Source: Apiospora phragmitis (lineage: Eukaryota > Ascomycota > Sordariomycetes > Amphisphaeriales > Apiosporaceae). Taken from it: a stretch of 64,000 bases of DNA. Below, in pieces: positions 44,199-54,149 of the stretch. The notes under the pieces are model-generated. The model searched no databases. It was not told the DNA's origin and worked only from the letters and a program-made list of their open reading frames with translations. A program made the translations under genes and the position numbers. Where the stretch lies: positions 4,092,001 to 4,156,000 of the forward strand of contig JAQQWL010000002.1 in the NCBI GenBank assembly GCA_038363925.1, in the 5' to 3' direction. Every line of letters begins with the position of its first letter. Position 1 is the first letter of the stretch.

Positions 44199-45573
44199 CC
44201 TGTGCGTACTCTCAAAATGCCGTCGGATACGCGTCTTGTTGTTCCTCTTCCTCTCCCAGTCCCTTTTAGATATTCTCGAGCAAAGGAAAACACCTGGGAG
44301 ATCGTATGATTCTATGGAGAAAGGGTCAAGCTTTCAAGCAAAATGAATTGACGGGTTGGAAGATGGATCAGTCGAGTGCCAATCACAGCGCGGGGGGTTC
44401 AGCAGGCTCATCCCCACTGGAACACCGATGAGAGAACTGGGGCCCAGCGCCTTCTTTGGGTTAGGGCCTTTCGAGTCACCTGCGCCCATCATTTTATTTA
44501 CCCTGACTAACAACTACAACTACTACACACTCAGCACCATTTGATCATTGCTTCTTACATTATGCACCACTGTTGATCCATCTTCGTCTCGACAAAGGCC
44601 CCCGCTGGTGGCAGACCTTCGTTGTCAGCACCCTTCTCGCGGTATATGCTTTCCAGCCAGGTGCGGATATCCCGCGTCCCTGTTGGTTGCTCCAGAAACC
44701 GTAGGTCAAAGTCGCAACAATCCAGCCACACACGGCACAAATAGCGCGCGTAGAATACCGAATCCTTCTCACTGTCGACGTCTACGGCCACTGCGACGAT
44801 AGTGGTCCGAGTAGTCGCTGGGGTATTCGAGAACGAGTGCTGGTCGTTGGAGCTCTGCAAGGCGCGGGCGCCAGTAAGACCAGCGCTGGGTTTCGGGCAG
44901 CTTGGATTCCAGCATTTGACCGGAGTCTTTGACTGGTCGATACTGCAGTTGAGGCAGTTGCCTCGATCTGCCTGATCCATCCCCGAAGGCGGGGCTGTAG
45001 TGCCTCGTTGCTGGCCATTATGCCATCCAGACGGCCCATCAGAGTGTCTAGATAGCGCAGAATATAGGTAAAGAAGTGGATATGTGCTCTGGTCGACATT
45101 CGTCGTGGCCACGGATAGTCTCAAGTCCCATACCAGACTTGCAGCACTCGAGAGATACCATATTTAGCTTCACGAGGTGGCCCTTGCTTGATAGCTCAAC
45201 TCAACTCTGCGAATCTCAGCCTGGAGACTGAAAGCAGGTACTCTATGATGAGGCCCGGAGATCCACTGCTGTTGCGGTAGGAAACGGCGGTACCCCGACT
45301 AACATGCACATCGTATCATGACTTTACAGCTAAGATGGGTTATGAGCACAATTTGTAAAAGAGTTTTGGCCAGGGCAACCAACAGGACAGCCTCATCAGT
45401 GTGAAGCTCACACGAAGGCTGTGTTCACTATTTCACCTCGTGATCTGGAAAGAAGCAATCCAAATTTGACGAAACATGCTTCAATTATGTCCAGGCTTTT
45501 TTGTCGTACTCAACTAATAGGTTTGTATAGTACAGATGGGCCGACCTTGCAAACGCCCGAAAAAAATTAACGC
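44199..45573. other. intergenic with one doubtful gene
   Basis: The left part is the upstream region of the DUF2470 gene. The segment 44555-45099 carries the doubtful open frames listed separately. The rest shows nothing recognisable. Confidence 0.45.
44555..45099 (-). CDS. doubtful hypothetical protein
   Basis: Not recognised. An ATG at 45099 opens a frame (M-S-T-R-A-H-I-H-F-F-T-Y-I-L) that fades near 44.85 kb, while a second frame with protein-like composition (S-V-F-Y-A-R-Y-L-C-R-V-W-L-D-C-C, then T-W-L-E-S-I-Y) runs to a stop at 44555. Joining them needs an intron or a one-base shift around 44.83-44.87 kb that I could not place. A helical, possibly regulatory protein of about 180 residues would result. 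It may also be chance or a gene remnant. Confidence 0.3.
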
Positions 45574-47482
45574 TTATACATTTTGGCCCAACTGTTTCGG
45601 GACTGCCGTGAAATCAAAATCACAATTCAACGCCTCGATGATGCCTTCTTGTCGGACATGCTCGGCAATCCTCAGGCTTACAAAGGACTTCTCGTTCCAA
45701 GCACGCGTCCGTCCCGCCCGCCCCGACTTGCTCGTCGTCGTCGTCATCGTCCTCTTGACCCGGATGCCGTCCGCGCACACCTTGCTCGTCCTGTCCGTGG
45801 TGCCAATCTCCGTATGCGTGGTGCCGTGGAGTCGGTCTCCCAGCTCCAGCTCGCCCTCGCCCGTGGCATCGCCATGCGGCTCCTTGGGAGTAAAGAAGCC
45901 CGTTAGCTTGCGCCGGTGGCACGACGACTGCTTCGAGATTTTGGTCATGGTTGTCAGTCTGCGCTCGTCTGCATCTGATGTCTCCGAGGCCCGCCTGAAA
46001 GAGCCATATGTGTCGGGCAGGATTTGGGTAGCGAATGCGCGGATTGCTGGCAACGAGATCACAATGACGGACACGTCCACCTCGAGGGCTGTCCAGATCA
46101 AGAAATCTGTGTAGTCCCTGAATATTCGAGTCAGCTTCCCGAAGCAAAGATTGACTTCGTCATTGTATGCCTAGATTTGGTGCCAAACATTCCAGAGAAA
46201 TACAATTACTCACCATGTGGGATTTGTTGACCTCGTGGACAAGATCAGGTAATGCAGCCTTAAACAGGCCGAGATGGAGATGAAGATACCCAGGAGCAAT
46301 ACCACCGTGATCGCGAACTTCTTGCGTAAACCGGCATTCAGACTCCTTATCAAGGGTAGTGGTAGCGCGATAATCATGATGTCCTGGATAATGGCAAATG
46401 AGGTTGCTGCGTAGCTGAGACCACTGAGATCGAGACAGGTGTGTCCCATGGACGTGTCTTTCCATCCTAACCATACGTATGATACGGGGGAGGCATTGGA
46501 AGATCTGCAGGAACACACAAAGAATGGTCGAGATTCCGGTGAAAATCATCAACCCGAAGGCTGTCCTTCTAAACCATTCGTATGGAAACTCGCGTAGTAA
46601 GAAGCATAGCATCACTATCCTGCAAAGCCCTAGGACAATGAAGTAAAATATACCGTCGACGTAAAGCACCTAGTCTGATTGTCAGTAAGGCTGTTTCTCT
46701 TCTTCTTCAGGTCTGGGCTGGTTCGTACCTTGAGCGCTGTTGTAATAGTATCACTGTTCAGAGTCCATATATCGACGCCAAATCCTGTGAGCCTTGCTAT
46801 CTTGGCATCAGTCATGCGTTTAGGAATTGCTGTTAGTAGCATCCAACATACCATATTGATCCAGAACTGTGAAAACCAGGAAAAGTATCTGCCAAACTGT
46901 AAGTAAGTGGTGGATTTGTGAGTTGATGATATAGGTGAAGGACTTGCTATTATCATAATCATGAGATAGTCGTCTGTTTCATATGTGTGCAAAGTCTTCC
47001 ATCTCGCGTACATCCGTATGCAAGCGCATAACAAGGTGAACATCTCGATTGGTATGATCCCCGATAGGTCGGCCCTCCTAGAGCGTCGCGGTTTGCCACA
47101 TGCTTCATCCTGTATCCTGGCAACGGCTACATCCGTAGTCAGAACGCAGTGGGTTTCGTCGAGTGGGGGACAACGTACCCAAGGACTCTTCGCTTGTACA
47201 GCTGTTTAACAAGCAAGTCTGCAATACTTTTTGTGACTTGGGATCCGCACAGAAGCATGCTGGATCGAGAGCCGTTAGGCAAGCCGACCCAGGTATTGAC
47301 TGCATCAGACAGGCAGTCTATAAAGCAAAGTCAGCAAGTGTTTCCATAGCACTGATAAAAGCATACTGGAATAGGTAACGTACACCACATGCAGATAACT
47401 GTTCCGCATCCTGCAATAGGCTCGCTCGACACACCGTGGACAAAAGACCCAACAGGATCAGGATTCGTTTAACGACCAGCAT
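45574..47482 (-). CDS. CFEM-domain PTH11-type G-protein-coupled receptor
   Basis: Plasma-membrane receptor with an extracellular eight-Cys CFEM domain and seven helices. Exon 1 (47384-47482) encodes the signal peptide M-L-V-V-K-R-I-L-I-L-L-G. Exon 2 (47179-47317) carries C-G-T-A-C, P-G-S-A-C, D-P-A-C-F-C-A-D and C-L-L-N-S-C. The exon beginning at 47126 adds the last Cys (D-E-A-C) and helix 1. Later exons carry G-F-G-V-D-I-W, a helix-rich exon 46214-46669 (donor GTGAGT), and the final exon 45574-46117, joined at T-W-D-Y-T-D-F-L-I-W; the tail is long, polar and cytosolic. The middle part (about 46.73-47.0 kb) is not fully resolved and may use a GCAAGT donor. The frame slips at the G5 run 46486-46490, where F-Q-C-L-P is followed by V-S-Y-V-W-L-G-W in another frame. 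Such receptors sense surface cues in plant pathogens; the ligand here is unknown. Confidence 0.8.
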
Positions 47483-49322
47483 TTTGTTGTTTCCAGATAC
47501 GAAGGCATTCCAAAAAGGCGGAAACGAAGTAAAGACGAGTTGGGAGGGCTGTTAAGTGAGACCTTCCCAAGAAAGCCGGTTGCATCGTTTTGCTCGAGCA
47601 GAGATATAAGCTACCCTAGATAGGTAGACACACACTTGTTGAGCGCACAGACGGGTATGGAAGAACGCCATAAAACCTTGAAGCCATCTTGATGATTGCG
47701 GACGTAGCCTTAACTGACCTTGCCTAGTCTCGAAAGCAGCTGGTCCTTGATTGGTATCGAAGGATCCGATTTGGAGTTTTAATCTCGAAGTCATCCCGTC
47801 GCGGTAGCACAAAGCCACGGCGCATTCGATGGGTATCAGCTCGATTGGCGGTGAATTCACGGCTAAAACGTCCTCCTTCTCGATCTCACTCCAGTCATTG
47901 GACCGCTTGGAGGTGGCCAATCCTCGCTATCCAGACCCTATACGAGGGCAGTTCTGGTCTCGACCATGACGGATGCAGGCCCAGCTGACTCGTCATTGTG
48001 ATGGTATATCGCTATGATCTCTTTCGGAAGATTAGATATTCGACCAATACGTGCGAACTGTGGTCAATATAAATGCCAGCATTAGCTAAGAAAGTCTAAA
48101 AGTATCCAAAGACGTTGAAGTCCTCACGGGCCATACGGTACCGTCGCCACGACTTTTGCTACGCCGCATCTCATCCAAACACCGATCACGCTAATGCAGC
48201 CTATCAGGACAAAGTTTCGTCCTAAGGAGATGGAATCAGGGGAAACAAATCCAGTGGCGCTCAGGATCGGACGATTCTGGGGAGTGACTAGGTCAGTGAG
48301 GCAACGGCCGAAAGGGCCTATGGTTCAGGGCAGCGGCGAGCCCAAGTCAAGTGCTTGCGGGCTTGATTTGATAGGACCAGAAGGGGGCAGGCTAATGACT
48401 CTCTTCATCAAGAGAGTTTAGGGAAATGAAAGGGTCCTCGCAGTCTCTCTCTCGTATTGGAGAGTGGAAAGTGGTTTGGCGGCTCAACAAGGGGTTCTCT
48501 GGAAGGATGGAAGGGTAGCGAGGTTTTGTTGAAGGTGGCAAAATGTAGCAGTTACATTTGTGCAGTAGAGGCATGAGCACGTGCAGTATGTATGCCTAGT
48601 GATGGTCCCAGGTGAAGCAAGCGATAGCTCAACGCAGTTACGGGCCACTATTATTCGAAGTGAGAGATGATTCAGACTTGAGGAAGCGACTGCCCTGGCA
48701 GGTGTTACCAGGACGGGAAGCACTTAGACATCCGGTCTCGACCCTTCGCAATCACCACATCCACTGGAAATAGATCAACCCTGGAACGCAATATTCAGGG
48801 TCTGTTGCACAATACCACATAGCATCCTCATGATGTGATATGCGCCGCCGGTCTTGGTTGAGTGAAGTACATGCCTCGAAATGACGGGCGGGTCTAATCA
48901 TACAGCGTGGCAAAAATGATGTATGTGCGAAAAGGTCTGAGAACTGGATGTACTATGAAGTAGTTGGGAGTTCTGCAACAGCAATGTCAACTAGAAGTGA
49001 AGATTTAAAGGAGGGTTGATGGCTCAGCAGTCTGGTTCGGGTGCTCCAAGCCAGTCCCCCTTCCTTGCACGCTCCCATTCTAGCTACATGGATCGAGACC
49101 TAGAACTGGGGCGACTTTATCATATACCAGAGGAGGTGAGAGTGATTAGGCGTAAAATGTGTTGCCATTGTACCACCCTATGGATAAATATATACCTACG
49201 TAAGCAAAAACCAAAAAGAGGAGAAAATGAAACTGTCCCGACCCCAACGATCATCAGCAGTGGTCATCCTCACCAAGGGAGAAAAGCAACGGAGATGAAG
49301 CCGACTACCACAGCCAAGTAAC
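47483..49322. other. intergenic, no gene recognised
   Basis: About 1.8 kb holding the GPCR upstream region and the 3' side of the AA9 gene. An open minus-strand frame at 47552-47920 has no ATG at its left limit and no motif. Confidence 0.5.
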
Positions 49323-50215
49323 CTAGACCTTGCACGTCTTCTCCCAACCCGTACACCCCTTCCCGGGCGTCCTAGTCTCACCGCCCGCCACGACGGCCGG
49401 CCCCGGGTTGACGTACGAGGCGACCTTGGCGTGGATATTGATCATGACCCCCGGATCGTTCGCCTTAATCGCTCCCGGGAATTTGACGCCCGCCGGGACC
49501 GAACCCCCCACTGCTGCCACCGCCCGCGACCGTCAGCTGGTAGCACGAGATGTAGAACTGCGCGCCGCCGGCCTGGCCCGCGGTATGCAGCGCAATGACC
49601 TCGGCGCGCAAGAGGTAGTCGCTCGCCGGCGTGTCGGGCGGGATCGTGACGTCCAAGCGGCCGCAGCAGGCGTTGAGGTCGTTGACGCCCCACTGGTCGT
49701 TGTCGCCCGCACTGTAACCACCGGAGCTGGCCGCGGGCGCCCACGCGTCGGCGAAGATCTTGTACCAGGTCGCGGACCCGTCAGCCCGACCCGCGTCGTC
49801 GACCTTGCTGAGATAGATATTGACGGGCCCGTAGTGCGCGCCGCCGATGGCCTCGTTGCGGCAGTTGCGGTCCCCGGGCTGCTGGTGCATCTCGACCGTC
49901 ACCGTCGACCCGGGCGCCGCCGGCGTTGCACTGCATGTCGGCGCTGCCGACGCTGGTGACGGGTTTGTTGGAGCTCGGCATGCGGACGCAGGTCGACCCG
50001 TGAGACGAGACACACAGTAAGCTTAGAAAGCTTGAATATATACGCTGCTGTGGGTGATGGATAGATAATAGGGGGCGAAGCTATGAAAAGGAGAGAGAGA
50101 AGGGGGAAGAGAGACTTATCTGATCCTTCCCATCAACCCATAGCTGCTGAAAGATGGCGTGGGCTGTAGCCTGGCTGGCAAAAGCCCCAAGAACGTAGAA
50201 ACCGAGTCTCGATGG
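49323..50215 (-). pseudogene. AA9 lytic polysaccharide monooxygenase, damaged
   Basis: Copper enzyme that oxidatively cleaves cellulose or related glucans, normally secreted. The mature N-terminus is clear: A-T-A followed by H-A-I-F-Q-Q-L-W-V-D-G, with the copper-binding His codon at 50159-50161. Also seen are C-V-R-M-P-S-S-N, the second His in G-G-A-H-Y-G-P-V, W-Y-K-I-F, and G-G-A-Q-F-Y-I-S-C with the axial Tyr; the C-terminal C-T-G-W-E-K-T-C closes the domain. Lesions: no in-frame ATG for the signal peptide, no GT at the expected donor after G-K-D-Q (the bases read ATAAGT), no AG at the expected acceptor before S-T-C-V-R-M, and frame slips near 49925 and at the six-base run 49504-49509. Single domain with no CBM1. 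It is either a dead gene or a poorly sequenced one. Confidence 0.7.
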
Positions 50216-50846
50216 AAAACGGCGATCCTAAGCAGGAGTTGGGGAGTCTACGTGGAAGTCTGAGCCTACTTTCAGGGCAAATTGGGTGGACATGCCGTTC
50301 AGAGGGTGGCCTATATATATCTCACTTGACCACATTGGGACTCCGGCCGCATCCAGTCACAAGTGTATGCTCCGAATATCATCCGGACCCCGTTTATCAT
50401 GTCGCTGATTGTGTAGCAATAAGCCACAGTGATGGGATTGGGTGAGCGATACGCACAACCCTGCCGGCATTAGGAGAATATGCCTGTTTTGGCAGGTGAA
50501 ACTGATTTTGTTTAGATTGTTGTCCATTGAGGTCAGGTCTTGAAATTATTTGATCCCAATCGCAGACTCAGCTGGTGTGGCCGCTAATACTCCAACCCCC
50601 TGCTGCTCATTAGATAGCATATATGGTAAAGCTTTTGGATATTACTTCGCGCAACTCATGAGTTCCTCCGGTGTGGGTCTTAGTAGGCGGCACGGCACAT
50701 GGAATTGTTACGCTCACTGAAAGGGGCCAGAGATTGAATTGTTAATAATATGATGTCTATTACAATTTGTAAGTACGAATAGGAGTGTCGTTACAGCCTT
50801 TTGGGAGTCAGACAAACCACTTTTCCACTCCCCAGCTCATCTCCGT
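50216..50846. other. intergenic
   Basis: Upstream side of the AA9 gene and 3' side of the amylase gene. No supported feature. Confidence 0.5.
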
Positions 50847-52626
50847 TTACTCGTCGTATATCTTCTCGTTGCTGTTATTATTGTTAGTATAGCGAACAGT
50901 ATAAAGGCCCATAGAGCGAGCAACTTACAAGGTCTCCTTGAACTTCTCCCGTCCCTCGGCTTCCCAGTTCGCGAAGATGCTGACGCTGGTACCGCCGCAC
51001 ACAAAGTCACCAAAGCCGTCGTCGCCAATCTTCACCTCACGATCAGACCAGCCAAGGACATCGGTCCACACCTCGCCGGCGTGCACTTCGCCCACATGCA
51101 TCTTCTTCTCTCCGGGACCAGCGTTGCTCATGACGACAGCGCAGCCGTCTTTCCGATCCCACGTGCCGTACCGCACCCAGCCGAGACAGGTGGCATAGTC
51201 GAAATAGTCTTGCTGCTTGCCGTACGCAAAGAGTTTGCGAGCCAACGAGAGCTTGGGCAGAGCGCCGCCACACGAAGGCGGGAAAGGATGCTCTCCTTTG
51301 GGATCGATGCCATAGAGATCGCCATACCATAGGCAGGGGTAGCCCTGGTCTCGGAGCAGAATGAGGGCATAAGCCAACGGCTTGAACCAGCCCTCGATAG
51401 GGGCTTCAAGCGCCTGGTAAGGCTGGGTGTCGTGATCTACAAGCATTGGAAAATGGTTAGTTGGTGCAAGTAACTAACCATCAGAGATGAGAGGACAGCT
51501 TACTCATTACAAGAGTCACAGCGTTGACTGGCATGACAGATACTAGCGTGCCGTCAAAGACTTTTCGCAAGTCGGCGCCGCTACTCTTGCTGATCTCGCT
51601 GAAGTTGTAGACGAGTGGCGCGTCGAACAGAGAAAACTTCTTATGCATACTCTCCAGATATTTCGTCATGTCATCCAGGGAATCCTTCCAGAACTCGCCG
51701 ACGAAGAACCAGCCTTCACCGTACTTCTCGTCCATCATTGTGATGAACTTGCGAAGGAAGTCTTGGCTGTAGTGCTTGATGGCGTCGAAGCGAATGCCCT
51801 TGAGAGGTACCGTCTGGGCCAACCATCTACCCCAGTTGAGGACGTCACTTTCGACCTCGGGATGGGCGTAGTCCAGGTCAGAGCCCATGAGGAAGTCGCT
51901 AACAAAGATGTTAGCACGCAAACTTGTGTATAGGTGAGACTGGTGCTTTCCGTACTAGTTTCCCTTCTCACCATCCACGTCACCAGCCTTGGCCCAGCCA
52001 TGGGATTTGTCGCCCGCAATCTTATAAATGCCAGTCTTCTTATTGGCGGCATTATAGTCCACGCCGCTGAAATGATACCAGTGGTATTTCAGATTGCTGT
52101 ACTTTTCTCCTCTGCCGGGGAAATCGAAGCCAACCCAGGCCTCGATCTCGTACTTGTCGCTGATCTCCTTGGTGCGGTCATCAAGGTCGACTTCTATAGC
52201 CTCGCACTTCTCCTTGTGGTCTGCGGCGAAGCGGTGATTCAGGACTGCATCAAAGTAGAGGCCGACATTATTGTCCTTGGCCGTCTGACACAGCTTCATC
52301 AGCTGGTCCTTGGTGCCCCATTTGGTGGCGACGCTGCCTTTCTGGTCGAACTCGCCCAGATCGTACAGGTCGTAGATGTCGTAGCCATTACCGGTTGGGG
52401 ACGATCCTTTGCATCTGTAGCTCCCTGTCAGAGACACGAGCGTTGTCTGGAATGAAGTTGAGGGACTCTTACGCAGAGGAATCCAGATGTTGTCCACGCC
52501 GAAATGTTTCAGTTGCGGGATGTGCTTATCAAGGCGAACCCAATGCTTCTGATCGGCAGGCACGTACCACTCGAAGCCCTGAAGCATTGTCATGTTCTCG
52601 GGCGTGGGTTTCTGCTCCTCCGCCAT
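50847..52626 (-). CDS. alpha-amylase, GH13 subfamily 5, intracellular type
   Basis: Hydrolyses alpha-1,4-glucans. Five exons (52473-52626, 51956-52424, 51504-51898, 50929-51436, 50847-50871) with introns 52425-52472, 51899-51955, 51437-51503 and 50872-50928 give 516 residues in a continuous frame. The last exon has only 25 bases; its intron has GTAAGT, a TACTAAC branch site and AACAG, and replaces an apparent earlier stop with T-F-N-E-K-I-Y-D-E. GH13 motifs: L-Y-F-D-A-V-L-N-H, nucleophile Asp in G-I-R-F-D-A-I-K-H, acid/base Glu in F-V-G-E-F-W-K-D, and the third Asp in N-H-D-T-Q-P. There is no signal peptide from the chosen ATG (M-A-E-E-Q-K-P), consistent with the cytosolic amylases linked in other fungi to alpha-glucan wall synthesis. 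An in-frame upstream extension exists but lacks an ATG. The first join (I-P-L-R-S-Y-R-C-K-G) differs from the usual I-P-P-G-C-K and is less sure. Confidence 0.9.
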
Positions 52627-54149
52627 GTTGAGCGATTTTACAGCACGCCGATATCCGTGATAATAAGTAGATATATTAGGAATCCCAAGGTGACTATAGT
52701 GTTGCAGAGCCAAAAAGGGTTTAATGATGAGAACTGCAAAGAGTATCAAAATGGGGGGAAAAGAACTACATCTGGGATGAAGTGGTAGCAAGACGATAGG
52801 ACGGTGACTTCATGCAACTATCTAATATCTTACTCGTCTCAAGTCTAACAACTTACTTTACGTACCTACATGCACGCCCGGATTAGGTTATCAAGCAACA
52901 ACCAGTTTATTCCAAGTTTTACCTAGCAGTACATATGCAGCTTAGACAAGCTGCATCCATCCGTGGACGTCAGCTACCACCAGACTCCTGCACTTGGTAA
53001 CCTACCAATTGCACATGCCAGAGCAATCTTGCCTACCTCCTACTTGCTGTAGGCTTCGGTAGAGAGCGGCGGAAGAAAGCCACGCCTTTACCACCTGGGT
53101 GGACAGGATGTAAGAATTACCGCAGACTTGGACAGACCCAGCCAAACTCTCTACCAACCAGCTAGCTAGCTCCCTTGAGCCGTAGTCGTACGTCGCTTAT
53201 GCAGCTTGCGTGCACCCTGAACGAGTCTAGACCGTCCAAGTCAGGAACGCCGCCTGTGCTACCACATCTTTGAAAGTAGTGCGACCATCTGAGCAGGATT
53301 GGCAAAAGCAAAAAAAGCAAGGGCATTGGACTCGGGAGTTGTTGCAATGACGACATTTGATTCCTTATCATATCTAACGATCGAGTGGTAAGATAAAGCA
53401 ACATGGGAACTATAACATGCCACGCATTAGGAATAACATAGTGAGCAGGCAAGTAGGCAATGCCCAGGTGATCAGAATCGAATGACAGTCTCTAACAATT
53501 TGACCGAGACAATTGGGCATCCAATGTGAGTGAATGATTATGATTACCCCTGAAGTCGATCTCTTGGTCTCACAAAAGAAGGGAGCTATCACAGTTATGA
53601 CGTCACAGTCCTAATGCTAGGGAGCCATGGCCCTGAAGTGGGCATGAAGCTAAGAGACAGTAGCAACAGGAAAATGAAAAAAGGAGAACATGCGAAATCC
53701 GGGTGTCAATTGATTCAATGAAGATATATCGATATAATATTCTGAATACTCCGTACGGATTACAGAAAACAGAGCATACGCAGGTTAGGCAGATAAATCG
53801 AGTGGCTCAGGTTCCGGTTCAGGTGTGTGCCCAATCGAGTCGGTGTGGTTGGGTGGGTTGATCTGGCAACCACTAGAGGAGGTCGGGGTAAACAAAATCT
53901 GAGAGGTCCCCTCCAAGCCAACCAACCACAACCACCACCCAAGTTGTGGGCAGAGACATTCCACTCAATCAGAACACGCCAACTCATCCTTGCACAATTT
54001 CAACTTGAACCATTGGGGACACGGGCTTGCAGTTGAACCCCGTTGCCCGAGTTGCCGCTTAAAGTCAATCCCCCAGGTTGATAGACATTTAAGCACAAAA
54101 CCTAGACAGAGTTTCGCTCTACGACTCGCTGCCCGCCTGCCGCCCCCCA
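52627..54149. other. divergent intergenic region
   Basis: Between the amylase start (minus) and the start of the 54-57 kb gene (plus); holds both upstream regions. Nothing else recognisable; one TACTCCGTAC copy lies near 53748. Confidence 0.5.
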
